Positions 1 to 11,800 of a stretch of DNA of 64,000 nt are shown here, piece by piece; within the stretch, counting starts at the first letter, position 1; every line of letters begins with the position of its first letter. Origin of the DNA: Symsagittifera roscoffensis (Eukaryota > Xenacoelomorpha > Acoela > Convolutidae); the NCBI RefSeq assembly GCF_963678635.1, contig NC_087064.1, positions 69,058,123 to 69,122,122 of the forward strand, in the 5' to 3' direction. The position numbers were made by a program, and so were the translations under genes. The notes beneath the pieces were generated by a model. The model was given only the letters and a program-made list of their open reading frames with translations. It made no database searches and was not told the DNA's origin.

Positions 1-210
1 AATTATTTCTGTTTTTTTTTCTTTCCAGAAGATGTTTAATTCTGAACGGAAAAGCAATAAATCATTTCTCTGCGAAAGAACGAGAAGTTTTGGATTGATA
101 AGCTAAAAAAAATTCTGTCAAGAAAAACAACCTCCGTTGGTTGCGCGTAGTTTTCCCAAGAGAACTTTGTTGTCCATTGTGATCCAAACTTTTTAGAAAA
201 AAAAGTTAAT

Positions 211-552
211 TTGGGTCAACCGTACAATCCCCCCCCCCCCAATCGATTAAGGGGAGAGAAAAATTGTGTTTTCCATGTTCTAACTCTGAGTATGGCTTAG
301 ATTCGTTCAAAATTAACTGTTTTACTACAAAAATTGAAATAAAACATAAAATATGCATTTCATAACAAATAAAATGATAATAAATTTAGTTTTACCTTTT
401 TTATGCGGGATTTTATTCTTATGTTAATTACACAAAATAATTTTTTTAAATAAATTCAATTTTTTAAAATAATATCGTTAATTTTGAAAGCATCTAGGCT
501 ATACTTAAAATAAGATTATGAAAAATTCATATTTTCTCTCCCCTTAACCGAT

Positions 553-583
<31 letters not shown>

Positions 584-603
584 ATTGTACGGTTGAATCA
601 AAG
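211..603. mobile_element. MITE-like element with ~50 bp TIRs and poly-C/poly-G tracts
   Basis: The left end (about 211-262) reads TCAACCGTACAATCC followed by a C run and then AATCGATTAAGGGGAGAG. The right end (about 530-603) is its reverse complement: CTCTCCCCTTAACCGATT, a G run of more than 30 bases, and GATTGTACGGTTGAATCA. The interior is AT-rich with no ORF. This is the structure of a short non-autonomous terminal-inverted-repeat element. No target-site duplication could be assigned, so the superfamily is unknown. The long G run is a potential quadruplex and its length may be unreliable in the assembly. Confidence 0.6.
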
Positions 604-1210
604 TAGTCAAAGAAAATCTGTATAAAATATGCATTTCATAACAAATAAAATTATAATAAAATTAGTTTTTACCTTTTTTTATGCGGGATTACATTATGTT
701 AATTACACAAAAAAATTTTTTTTAAAAATTAAACTCAATTTTTTAAATAATATCGTTAATTTTGAAAGCATTTAGGTTATATGGGGGGCGAGGGGATTGT
801 ACGGGTGAACCAAAGTAGCCAACCAGCAGCCAAACAAAATCTGTATAAAATATGCATTTCATAACAAATAAAATCATAATAAAATTAGTTTTTACATTTT
901 TTTATGCGGGATTCTATTCTTATGTTAATTACTCAAAATAATTTCTTATCATAACAAAATCATAAAACGTACGGTTGAACCAAAGTAGCCAACCAGTAGC
1001 TAAACAGAATCTGTATAAAATATGCATTTCATAACAAATAAAATCATAATAAAATTAGTTTTTACATTTTTTTATGCGGGGTTACATTCTTATGTTAATT
1101 ACACGAAATAATTTTTTTAAATAAATTCAATTTTTTAAAAATATTATTGTTAATTTTGATATCGTTAATCTAGGCTATATGGGGGCGAGGGGACTGTACT
1201 TCTTGGTTTA
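604..1210. repeat. Degenerate tandem array derived from the neighbouring MITE
   Basis: The block AAAATATGCATTTCATAACA recurs near 347, 624, 846 and 1018, giving uneven units of roughly 277, 222 and 172 bp. Each unit ends with a version of GGGGATTGTACGGTTGAACC and CAAAGTAGCCAACCAG. That means the right half of the 211-603 element, terminal repeat included, has been amplified head to tail. Nothing coding is visible. Confidence 0.65.
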
Positions 1211-1830
1211 ACTTTAATTTTTTTAAAAAAAAACTTCAATTTCCTTTTCCTTACACAGGTGACCAAACAGAGTTAAAAGAAGATTCGATATCTGCAATTG
1301 TCCCCTCTTGGCCTCTAGTAAAGAATACCACATCTAAAAATAACTGAAACAACGTAAAGATATTTAAAAAAATTGGATTACAATTCATTTTTAATCGAAT
1401 ATTTTGAAATTTTTTGAGACCGACTATAAAAATCCAATCTAATCGATTATTCTCCATGAAATTCCAGTCCGGATAGGTACATGCGGAATCAGAAAAATTA
1501 AATTAAAATTCATTTTGTACACGGGAGAGTTGCACATCCTCAACCGAACGCCGAACATGAAAACCAACAAGAAATACATCAGAATTCTTTTCGTACAAAT
1601 GGTGATTTAAGTGGAGAATTTTAAATATAATTTATTGGCGTTTTCAAAAAACTTGCAACTTAAATGAGTTGCTTAGACTATATTCGCTTGAAATTTTCAG
1701 AATAAAAATTGAAGATAAAGCCGACATAGCTTTTTCCATGCCTAGACAAGAAAAAAATTCGAAAGATTTGCAAAAACGTAAAATAAAATAATCAGCTAGA
1801 AGGTTCCCTTGAAAACACTGATTGATACAA
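1211..1830. other. AT-rich DNA, nothing recognised
   Basis: Only short ORFs without supporting features are present. No repeat boundary, splice pattern or RNA gene was recognised. Confidence 0.4.
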
Positions 1831-2345
1831 ACCAAGGTTGACGGCGATATAGAATTGATTTCTATCACTGACTTTTATCATCACGAATTGACTTTTATCA
1901 TCACGTCATCACATCTTATAGATTTTATTCCTCATGATTGATTCCTAAGTTACCAATGAACTTGAAGTAAGCACGTAACACTATGCTGTTTAAAAGCGCA
2001 TATTGCATGTTTGGTATTGCGGCCTCCTATTATAAACATGCTCCGTTTGAGTGAATAAAAGTGGAACAATTTCATGATAAAAAACACCGTGTTCTTCTTC
2101 ATTATTAGTTCAATATTCTATATCATGAAAATGTTCCACATTTATCCTTTCAAACGGAGTATGTATTATAATAGAAGGACGCAACACCAAACATGCAATT
2201 TGCGCTCTAAAACAGCATAGTCGCATGTGCTTGTTTCAAGTTCATTGGTATCTTGAGAATCAATCCTGAGGAAAAAATCTATAAGATGTGATGACTTGAT
2301 GATAAAAATCAAATCAATTCTTAATCGCCGTCAGCCTTAGATTGG
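1831..2345. mobile_element. Foldback (long inverted repeat) element
   Basis: The left arm (about 1831-2080) and right arm (about 2105-2345) are imperfect reverse complements over most of their ~240 bp. Examples are TTGACGGCGAT against ATCGCCGTCAG, ATGCTGTTT against AAACAGCAT, TTGCATGTTTGGT against ACCAAACATGCAA, and CTCCGTTTGA against TCAAACGGAG. Only ~25 bp separate the arms, so the whole unit could form one long hairpin. It has no coding capacity. This structure is typical of foldback MITEs; the superfamily is not assignable because no clear target duplication was seen. Confidence 0.75.
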
Positions 2346-4664
2346 ATATTTTGCGTCTATTAACGAGTACCAGCTGTTTTTAACTATTATTTAGGCTGTT
2401 CCACGGTGTAATATTACGTTACATAGCTTCTATAAATTAGCAATTACGACAACTCCGAAAAAGCAATATCTAGATTTGCAAGACAAAACCTGTAAGATAA
2501 TCCTTTAATTACTCCTAAACTAAAAAATTGAGTCCAAAACCCTGATTTAATTACTTGGTGAGTGATCATTTTGGTTTCTAAACATCTTTCTACTCGCTCG
2601 GATAATTTTGCTTTTCATTACAAGTCAGCCCGGAACACGAGTCTTGATCTTTGAATATGAAAAATAAATGATTTTCAATTTAATGAAAAAAAAAAAGGGT
2701 TTGCAACTTGAAGATGCTCAAAAGACCTTGAAAATCTTAAGTATTCATAAAAGATGATTTAGCTGTAGAAAATAGATTGAAATTGGATCAATTACATTTT
2801 TTGTTGTCTCATTGAACGAGAAGTTGGAAAACAATTTTCTACACGTGTCTTCTTTTTCATTGTTTCTATTTGAAATTTTAAAAATTCAGTTCAAACAAGG
2901 TTTAAGTAACCAGTTAATTAAATATGCATAGCTTTAAAATTTGTGGCGGGACTGTACGCAAAAACAAAATTTGACACTATGTTTCAAAAAATAGTCACAA
3001 CTGTTTGCAACACCTCTGGGGAGCAAAATGTTACCTTTCCATAGAAAATTAGTGACATGCAAAGAGTATAGCAACAAGAGCACAACACGCAATAACATCT
3101 CTAGTCTACTTATCGAAACAAAAAGAGCGTCGTTTCTCAAGAGTGCGCGACAAACATGCCCAAACTTAAATTGGTTGCAAAGGCGATTCAACACGAAAAA
3201 GACTTGAGAGTTTCGCTCAAGACCATGGGGACATGGGATTTCCCAAAAAATTTCCAACGACTCTAAGGTTGGGAGTTTTTTGGCCCATGACTTGGAACCG
3301 GGGTGGGGGTGGCGACCGACTTTTTGTGTACGCCAATGAAACGAATTTGCACATTCTCGAGCCTTACACAATTTGACACGTTGATGGTCGATTTAAAAAT
3401 AGTCAAACGTGTTAATTTATCAAAAATTTTTCGTTCATAATTTTTATAAACAAGTGCTCCTGTCGAGTGGTTTGCTTTCTGTGACAATGAAAACGCAACA
3501 GCAGTACAGCGAGCATTTAAGCTAGTAGGTGACTTAAACCCACTATTAGTTCCAACAGATAAATTGTTATTGATTCCGAAAAAAGCAGCTTTTTCTACTT
3601 TCAAATCGAGATTCCCCACAGCGTCTGTAACAGGGTACTTTTTAAATTTTACGCAGGCCTAATGACAAAAATATAAGAATTATGAGCGGTTGTTAAATGC
3701 AGACAAGACAAAGACTTAAGAAAGAAAGTTATTTCCTTTTTTGTGCTGGCTCTCATTCCTGAATACGACTTGAAGTTGGCAATAGAATCTCTCTACCCAT
3801 AAATAACTGAAAATCAGCAGCTCCGGAATCAGTTCAAGAATGCGATGAAAATGAATTCAAAAACCGACAATTCGCTTTAAAGTTGACGTTGAGTTTTTTA
3901 TTTAAAAGTGGGTTTTGCTTGCCCTACTTATCAAAATTCATTGAGCAATTAAGGAACGAGCAAAGTGTAACCAAAAATAGCCCAAGTCTTCCGAGTTTTA
4001 TATGAGTGTTTTCTTTTTATGGTTGTCTTTTATCTAAGATTTTGTGAGTTGTCTTTTCTTGCGAGTTGTCTCTTGTTACGACTTGTCGCAGTACCGTATT
4101 TTTTGCAAAAAAAGTTTTTTTTTAGCAGCAAAACACATTTCTGAAGCTTCAATTAGCACTGTCTTGGCAATGAATTCTTTTTGTAAACATCCAAAACATT
4201 TTGATCAATTATTTGGTTTTCTTTTTATGAAAAAACCGTACTCCAATATGATTAATTTACTAAGAGCTTTGATCTCGTTGCTGTCAAAAAATGACAAAAA
4301 TGTAACACGTGATTTTAGTTTCTCTGATTAATGTGGTTTGAACTTCTATGCTGTTTGCGCAGCAACCGTCTGCTCTTTTTTGATTAGTAATTAAGGAGCT
4401 CAGGTCAATTAAGTGTTCTTTTTCGCTAGTTTGTTTTTTGTTGCGTATTATGCCATACATGGTATCAAAAACAAATTGAAATTGTTAGTCACTCAACGCT
4501 TTCAAGTGAGTATGTCTAGGTTTAAACTGACATGGTTTTGAGCGGGCGCCGTTTTTAATAAAAGCTGAAAACATCTTGTTAATGTTTCATTTATTATTTA
4601 GAAAAAAAAGAATGAGTTTTTTCATAATTTCTTTTTAAGGTTTCTCTTTCGATTGATATTTCAG
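2346..4664. other. Mostly featureless AT-rich DNA
   Basis: Two overlapping minus-strand ORFs (2934-3371 and 3263-3619) cover a locally GC-richer patch near 3190-3330. They are in different frames, lack family motifs and may be an old repeat fragment. A plus ORF at 4044-4331 begins with TTG and has low-complexity content. None is supported as a gene. Confidence 0.4.
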
Positions 4665-4721
4665 TTTTCTGTTGGAAAAAAAACTTCAAAAATCATTAAA
4701 ACGAAATTTAAAATTACAATA

Positions 4722-5027
4722 ATGTCAATCTGGTCTCTTTTGATTATAATTTGTGGCACTGTAATAGTTCTTTTAATTCTGAAATTGATTTTCGTTTTGT
4801 TGAAGTTAAAAAAATTGAGATCGCAGAGTAGAAATTCTATAGTCACGCAAACTTCATCTTGCATTCAGTCCAGTCTCGAGGAGCAGCAACGTCCAGTAAC
4901 ACAGCGGAATCATGAGGAGCCGCAACGTCCTCGGAGAAGAAGCACCATTCTTATGGAATCTGGATATCTTACGAGTGGAATCTGGTATGGTCTACCAACT
5001 AGCAACGTTACCACTGAGAAGATATGA
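4722..5027 (+). CDS. Small single-pass membrane protein, unknown function
   Basis: The 101-codon ORF starts at the ATG at 4722. A single strongly hydrophobic segment (about residues 4-30, rich in Ile and Leu) is followed by a basic Lys/Arg stretch and then a polar tail with an RPRRR motif near residue 75 and a hydrophobic, Tyr/Trp-containing end. This suggests a type II or tail-anchored single-pass membrane protein. A pyrimidine-rich TTTCAG ends at 4664, so the ORF may be a terminal exon of a spliced gene. A tandem copy at about 5838-6120 keeps the 3' half almost intact but has a disrupted start. No family was recognised, and the ORF could also belong to an undescribed mobile element. Confidence 0.4.
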   Translation: MSIWSLLIIICGTVIVLLILKLIFVLLKLKKLRSQSRNSIVTQTSSCIQSSLEEQQRPVTQRNHEEPQRPRRRSTILMESGYLTSGIWYGLPTSNVTTEKI

Positions 5028-5599
5028 AATGGTGCTGAACGTAACTCTTTATTTCATTTATAATTTGTATTCGTCATAAAGTATAGATATTTATAATATA
5101 ATATACAACAATTGCTTGATTGAATCTTTCTATTTTCAATAATTTTAACTTTCAATAACTTCGGATAAGTGAGCTGGCTTAGCTCACAGACATTCATGAA
5201 ACCATTTCAGTGTTTTACTGGGTAAAAAAATCTTGCGCCGTATGCTAATTTTCAAATTTTTGGAAAGATTCCACCAAAATTGCAATTTTGTCGCACACCT
5301 TAAAAAATGATGTAAATATTAGTACCGAAGGCGCGTTTAGTAGAAATCATACTGTCGGTCTGTCAAAAAAGATAAGATCAAAAAAAGTAAGAAGGGAGAC
5401 CCTTCTTTTGAGTGATGAGGTGGACGAGCCGCACCTGAAAACTACACCTAACTAGTCCTCACGCTGAGACTGCAAATTTCAATTAAACGAAAAAAAAAGA
5501 TTTAATTGCTGCTGTTTAATATGCATACTGTTTTTTGATACGAGCATTCTTGTCAGCTGTTTCAGATAGTTTTGTATAGCATATTCTGATGGACTCTAA

Positions 5600-5837
5600 C
5601 AGGGGCGGATTTGGGGCAAGAGGGGGAACGCTAACGCTCCCTCCTTCAGGGATTCGACCCGCTCACCAACTAAAAGGCTCTCTTAACTTTTTATAAAGAC
5701 GCCTTTGGCACCAAACATGCTAACTTTGAAGGGGAATGAGCGCCGAAAAAACGCAATTTTTTGGTCAAAATTTTTCAAAAAATGCTTAAAAACTGTTTTT
5801 TAACCAAATTTAAAACTGCAAAAAATTCCATCTGCCC
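5600..5837. mobile_element. hAT-type MITE, truncated copy
   Basis: It begins with CAGGGGCGGATTTGG and shares the internal CGCCTTTGGC block and the GGGG-AG-CGCC block with the intact copies at 37626 and 57109. The right terminus has decayed: only CATCTGCCC remains near 5830 instead of GATCCGCCCCTG. It lies at the end of tandem copy 1. Confidence 0.6.
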
Positions 5838-6120
5838 TAATGTGATCATAGTTTGTGACTTTGTGATATTTATTTTCATTCTGAAAATGATTTTTGCTGA
5901 AGTTTAAAAAATGTAGCTTAAAAATACTACAATCACACAACCTTCATCTTGCATTCAGTCCTATCTCGAGGAGCAGCAACGTCCAGTAATACAGCGGAAT
6001 CATGAGGAGCCGCAATGTCCACGGAGAAGAAGCACCATTCTCATGGAATCTGGATATCTTACTAGTGGGATCTCGTATGGTCTACCAACTACCAACGTTA
6101 CCATTGAGAAGATATGAAAT
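5838..6120 (+). pseudogene. Decayed tandem copy of the 4722-5027 ORF
   Basis: This is the second copy of the small membrane ORF. The 3' part, equivalent to the Glu/Gln/Pro/Arg-rich tail, is nearly identical at the DNA level. The 5' part that encoded the transmembrane segment has lost its ATG and contains stop codons. The plus ORF at 6002-6196 is only a shifted reading of this copy. Confidence 0.55.
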
Positions 6121-6659
6121 GGTGCTAAACGTAACTCTTTGTTTCATTTATAACTTGTATTCGTCGTTAAGTATAGATATTTGTAACATAATATAAAACA
6201 ATTTTTTATCGAATCTTTTTATTTACAAAACTTTTAATTTTTAAAAACTTCGGAAAAAAGCTGGATTGATAAGAAAAAGCGTTGTTGTTTTTTTTTCAAC
6301 TTTTTTGCGCCGTATGCGAAGTTCCGAATTTTTTGAAAGTTTCGACCAAATTTGCAATTTTGTCGCGTCCACACAAATTGGTGTCTTAATAAGCATCGAG
6401 GTCTTAATAAGCATGACCGACAGTACAATAGAAATTATACTGTCGGTCAGTCAAAAAAGGATATATCGAAAAATAGTACGAAGGGTGACCCCACGTCAAA
6501 ACTACACCTAACTAGTCCTCAGGTTGAGACAGCAAATTTCAGTTACTAGAAAGAAAAGATTTCATTGCTGCTGTGTAATATGTATGCTGTTGTTTGATCC
6601 CGAGCATTCTTGTCAGAGGTTCCAGATAATTTTGCATAGCATTTTTTGATGGTCTCTAA

Positions 6660-7030
6660 CAGAGGAGGATTTTGGGGAGAAGGGGGCACGCTAACGCTAC
6701 CTCCCTCCCTCGTGGATTCAATCCCCTCACCAACCAGATGGTCTCTTAAATTTTTATAAAGGCGCCTTCTGTGCCAAAGACAAATTTTGAAGGGGAGTGA
6801 GGATTTTTTTGTCATTTTATTTTTTTTCAAAAAGTGCTCAAAAAAGTTTTGTTTTACCGTTTTTTTTCAAAACTTGCCCGCCGCGCAACAACTTTAGTAA
6901 ATTTAGGGTTTTTCTAGTGTTCTATCGATGATCGAAAAATCAAATCAATTTGTTCAACTTGAAAAAAAAGGTCGACAAAAATTTCGAACAAGTTTGGAAA
7001 TCTGCCCCTTCAAGAAAATACCACTATAGC
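6660..7030. mobile_element. hAT-type MITE, duplicated decayed copy
   Basis: It starts at CAGAGGAGGATTTTGG, retains the GGCGCCTT and GTCGACAAAA interior blocks and ends near AATCTGCCCC. The left flank (CTCTAA) is the same as for the copy at 5600, so this is a duplicate of that insertion rather than an independent one. Confidence 0.55.
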
Positions 7031-7607
7031 ATATGTAATAGCGATGAAATGTATTTACATGAGCTTTTTTGGCGAAAAATTTTGACCAAAACAGGTTTTT
7101 TTTGTTCTTTGGGAGTGCTCGGAAAATCAATTTGGTCGACCCAAAAAAGTTGACTAATATTTAGCGCTCCCCTGTGTCGATTGTTTTTTCCTTTTTGGAA
7201 CCTGATCTAAACTACATTTTATGATTGGATAAATTAGATATTTTACCACTGTAAAGTATTTAATATTAACCAATCATGATCCATCTAACTAACAACCCAC
7301 TTATTTGTAAGTTCTGAAATTACTTGTAATTTCAGCACCAGAGAGATTTGAATTTAACTTAGAAATTAGTTGCCTCTCCAAGAGAACTTCAGCAGCCGCA
7401 ATAAACCAGTATACCCTAGATCTATTGAGCCTAGCAGAGACTAGTTAAACAATCTGAGACTAGATAGTATAAGAGTAAGATTAGGATCGGTATTAGACTA
7501 AGAAGTTGCACGAATCTATCCGGCCGAAAATAAGATAGCGTGACGAGCAGACGGTGTACCCTATCCGAAATTACTCTATGAGTTAAGACCAGAAAATCTA
7601 ACTCATC

Positions 7608-7617
7608 TGGTGCGACC
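7608..7617 (+). promoter_or_regulatory. Candidate primer-binding site
   Basis: TGGTGCGACC begins three bases after a CA dinucleotide (AACTCA at 7600-7605). LTRs normally end in CA, and tRNA-primed sites begin with TGG, the complement of the tRNA CCA end. The match is only positional; the tRNA species is not identified, and no second LTR confirms the boundary. Confidence 0.25.
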
Positions 7618-8255
7618 ATAAGTCTCGAACAAGACCTTAATAGCTTAGAATTAACCAAAAATAGATTAGAATTTAGACAAAACATTTTTAAAAAATGTTA
7701 TACGACGATAATTTAATCGAAATGGCTCTACGACTCAATAGATCAGAGCCAATATTCCGAACGATAACAGAACTATCCGGAATTGGAAGAAGACCTCGAA
7801 CCAGAGACGACATATGACAAAGTAGAAACTTACCAAATAGTTATATGATAGTACGGCAAAAGCCAACACAAACTTTTATATTTAGAATTTTATTAGCAAT
7901 GAATTTAGATTTTCATTTGCAAACATAAAATCTTGAAGTCAATCTTCATAATCATTTCAGGCGCTAAACAAAACTATTAATATACAATAACGATTGATAA
8001 AAAAATCTCAGATCGTTTTCCTAAAATTCTGCAGTATTATAGAAAACATGTTTGGAAAATATTTATTGAAAATCAAAACAAAAATTAGTAGCATGACAAT
8101 AAACTGTTAGTAATCATAAAATCATCAGTTGTCCCAGCTTCATCACCTAAAACATAACAGCAATCATAAACTCACTAATATCATTAAAACACTAAACCTT
8201 TTTCTTAAACAAATTTAAACCATTTTAAACTTAAAATCACTTAATTTTAAAATCA

Positions 8256-8340
8256 GATCATCAAGGCTTATCCTTGGATCTTAATTAATTTTCTACTTAA
8301 TTAAATTAAAAACTTGATCATCAAGGCCTATCCTTGGATC
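8256..8340 (+). repeat. Two hairpin-forming 25 bp direct repeats, 60 bp apart
   Basis: The same 25 bp sequence occurs at 8256-8280 and 8316-8340 with one base difference. Each copy contains ATCAAGG and CCTTGGAT arms and so can fold into a stem-loop starting and ending with GATC. They lie ~520 bases upstream of the gag ATG in the leader, where retroviral packaging or dimerisation signals are usual. Their role here is inference. Confidence 0.6.
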
Positions 8341-8857
8341 AAAAAGAACAATTTTGTTCTCCCCCACCCACTTAGCTAGTGTTTAACGACCTCAAACGTC
8401 GATTCACTATCCAACCCTTTCAAAAAACCCAAGACTAATAGAAATTTTTGAACAAAACTAATCATTCAAATTAGGATAAACATTGAAGAACTTCGGTTAT
8501 TCATCCTTCACTTGAACCCTCCTCTTACCAGACCCAGGATAAATCTTAGACTTAGTAAGTTTAAATTAGTATCTAACGAACTACTCGCGTTCTAATTATA
8601 CCTAAACCTTGTGGATCGATTTACTATTCTCCAACCTTTGAACACAATCACTACCCCTAAGTAAGATTAAATAAGTTAACACCTTAGCTTATACTAGCCA
8701 CGAGAAAGTAAAAAATCATTCTTCGGAATCGATATACTTTTCTCTCCAACCCTGAACGAGTAGACCCAGGTTAAGCTAACCAAAAAATCGTAAGGACTAA
8801 CAGTTTGAGAAAAAAGAAATCATCTAACAACTTTTTGCATCCGTCATCCTAAACCTT

Positions 8858-11800
8858 ATGTCATTTAAAAATCTAGGAAACAAACAAACAATCGTTCTAC
8901 ACAACTGTGAAATAGATAACAAAAAATACGACCTTGTAATCACACCTCATACACAAACAGTTGGATATATTAGAACAAAACGACAAACACTAAAAAAGAA
9001 AATAATAACCAAACAAAGACAAATAACACGAAAAAGATTTTCCAAAAATAGAAACGCATTTTCAGAATCAGAAGCCAGCAATTTAGACGAACTTTATAAA
9101 TTAAAAGAATCTATTGATAAAAATTGCCCCATTCACGATCAATTATATTTTTCTGACTCAGAAACAACTTCAAATTCATCAAAAAGAGGAAAAAGAAGAA
9201 TAAAAAAGCAATATAAACACAAACCAGTACACTTGTATAATTGGAATCAACCAATTAGACACATCGATAATTACCTATTAACAGTCATTAAACGAAAAAA
9301 TGAGCCAAACACACTCCAAGTGAAGATAGTCCAGATGATGACGATATCTATCCCTTCCTCGTAGATGCACCCGATAATAGAGGACAACATGATCCTTGCA
9401 AGAATTTCCTCCTAAATTTGTTTGAACCCGGAATCAGCCCATGTAAAGCAGAGTTCCCAGATGTAAAAATCAAAAGACAAATTATTGATCACTATCTGAA
9501 ATATATATGTAATTTAACAAAACAATACGGAATCTACACCATAGAATTCAGTACACCAAACCCGAATCACCGCAGATATGTAATTCAAACAGACGATCTT
9601 GACTTAGAATTTTCAAAAGTATTCTTAGAATATATAAAAAGCATACAATATCATAACTCACAAAGAGCAAACTCCATATTTACTAATGAAGTTTTTGCAA
9701 TAATATATAGTTGTATTTCAATATTAGAAAACGAAACCCCAATATCAAATGTCTCACCGACAGAGACATGCAAACATAAAAGGGTACGACATGAAATCAC
9801 ACTATTTTCAACTTTCCTACATATAATTAAAGAAAATTTCACTAAAGATGAAGTTTCACAACATACAAAACATGACTTACAAAAAATTTTGGCATGGTTT
9901 ATAATAGATTATTTCACACATAATATAGATTTAATTTCACAAGCAAGAAAAAATTTTAGACCTCAAAATTCAAACGATGATACCGCCATCACAGAACAGT
10001 CAGACTACATTTGGGACCCCGAATGGTCTCATTATGCATTCATAAATATCCCACAATCAATCTCAAGTCAAGCAATAAGTACAATATCTTATGCAAGAGA
10101 ATATGTAAGAGTAGTACCATTAACCATTGATGCAACACCATTAAACTACAATACATTTTTACCTGATACGCGAAATAACAGTTTAAATTCGACCGTCATA
10201 CACAATGAAAACCTTAATGGAACTAGGAATCTCACTCAACAAGATATTCAGACACCATCACACTTCATAAATGAAGAAATCGTCCAAACAACAACAACTA
10301 CACAACAAAGCATTTCACCGATACGTCCAAATTTAACAACACCAAGAAATACAAATACTTCACTAGCACAGGTAACCTTACAATCAACCGTTAAACCTTC
10401 GGTTGCTCCAAAATATTCACAAATGGATTATCAAACATATAGACCCATGACAATACCGTCAAAAACACGCAGAACGTTCACAAGAAACACTTTTGCGGAA
10501 CACAATTATAATTACACACATTCATCAAAAACAAACTATCCCCCACAAAAAAATAATAATAATCAGATAAGATCTCGATATTGGGATAATCCAATGGCAA
10601 CAACCAACTCAGTAAATTTTCAAACTAATTCACATCCTCCACAGGATCGTAGTGAAAATTACCCATTCTTTCAACTGAATAAAAATAAAAAACAAGCACC
10701 TCATCAAACGGATTATCTATCCTCTGATGATGATTATTTACAACCAGATATATTTGCACCATACACTCAAGAATATCGTGGACAAAGAGTGCAGAAACCA
10801 CATACATATCATAGAATTTTTTCTCCACACCCAATAGATACACAAAATCAACAACCAATACAAATGCAAAACCCAATTAATACACAATCTTTTTAACCAA
10901 TTCAGCCACAAAACCCAATGATTACACACTCGTATCAACCAACACAAATGCAAAATGAAATACCACTCCCATATTACCTTCAACAACACGAAATAACAAA
11001 AAATCAACTTTCAAATTTTTCACAAATGCCAAATGCAGCAGAATCATTACAAATGACAATGAATCCATACCTTATGGGTGGATCATCAATAACATCAAAC
11101 AAACCATTAATGGTATTCACAGGAACAGACCCTGAATATTCTGTAGAAGATTATTTAAATGCAGTAACAGCAAATTTAATTTTAAATATAGGACCTGAAC
11201 CAATTAATACGCCACTACATCAAAATTGGATACATCGACGCACAGCGTTGATACAGACAACCTTAGACGGCGCAGCCCAAAAATGGTTTTCAGTATTGCC
11301 TATAGAAATAAAATCAAATTGGAAAAGATTTACACAAGAATTTTCAAAAATGTTTGACTCCGAAAGAAACAAACAACAACAAAGAGTTTTATGTAATGAA
11401 ATTCGCAGATTACCAAATGAAACCATCAAACAATTAGCAGTACGTATCGAAACACTAGTTCGAAAAGCATATTCATTAAATACACACAACTATAAAAACA
11501 CAAAAATGACAGAAATCTTAATGATGACCTTAACACCTCAATTAAGGAAAATAGCAATAAAAAAGAGAGCATCCCATCCCTCCTCAATTCGAGAGCCCGA
11601 TTTAGATTTTCGAAAACTAGTAGACAAACTAGAGCAAGCGGAAATCACAATGAAACTTGAAGAAACAGAAAATCTGAAATTACAATATGTTAACCGAATT
11701 GAAACAAATACCACAAATATCAACAATATACAGGAATCAGATACAGACCTCGTTGAAAAAATCACTGAAATACTCAATATCTATGAAAAACACCCAAACT

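Larger units (their letters stand above)
4722..7030 (+). repeat. Tandem ~1.1 kb duplication
   Basis: About 4722-5837 is repeated at about 5838-7030. Shared landmarks in the same order are the Glu/Gln/Arg-rich coding tail (near 4865 and 5945), the block GAAGATATGAAATGGTGCT (near 5019 and 6108), the GCGCCGTATG block (near 5234 and 6307), the ACTACACCTAACTAGTCCTCA block (near 5441 and 6501) and a hAT-type MITE (5600 and 6660). Because both copies carry the MITE at the same place, the duplication happened after that insertion. Copy 2 is more diverged in coding content. Confidence 0.75.
7250..8857 (+). other. 5' leader (possible LTR remnant) of the giant retroelement
   Basis: About 1.6 kb lie upstream of the first gag ATG. 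No ORF is convincing. It shares the A/C-rich strand bias of the coding part from about 7860 onward. Three loosely similar blocks containing a tract like TCGATTTACTATTCTCCAACC recur near 8399, 8614 and 8729. The first ~350 bases (7250-7605) may be a 5' LTR, but no matching 3' copy was found downstream of 24108. Confidence 0.4.
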
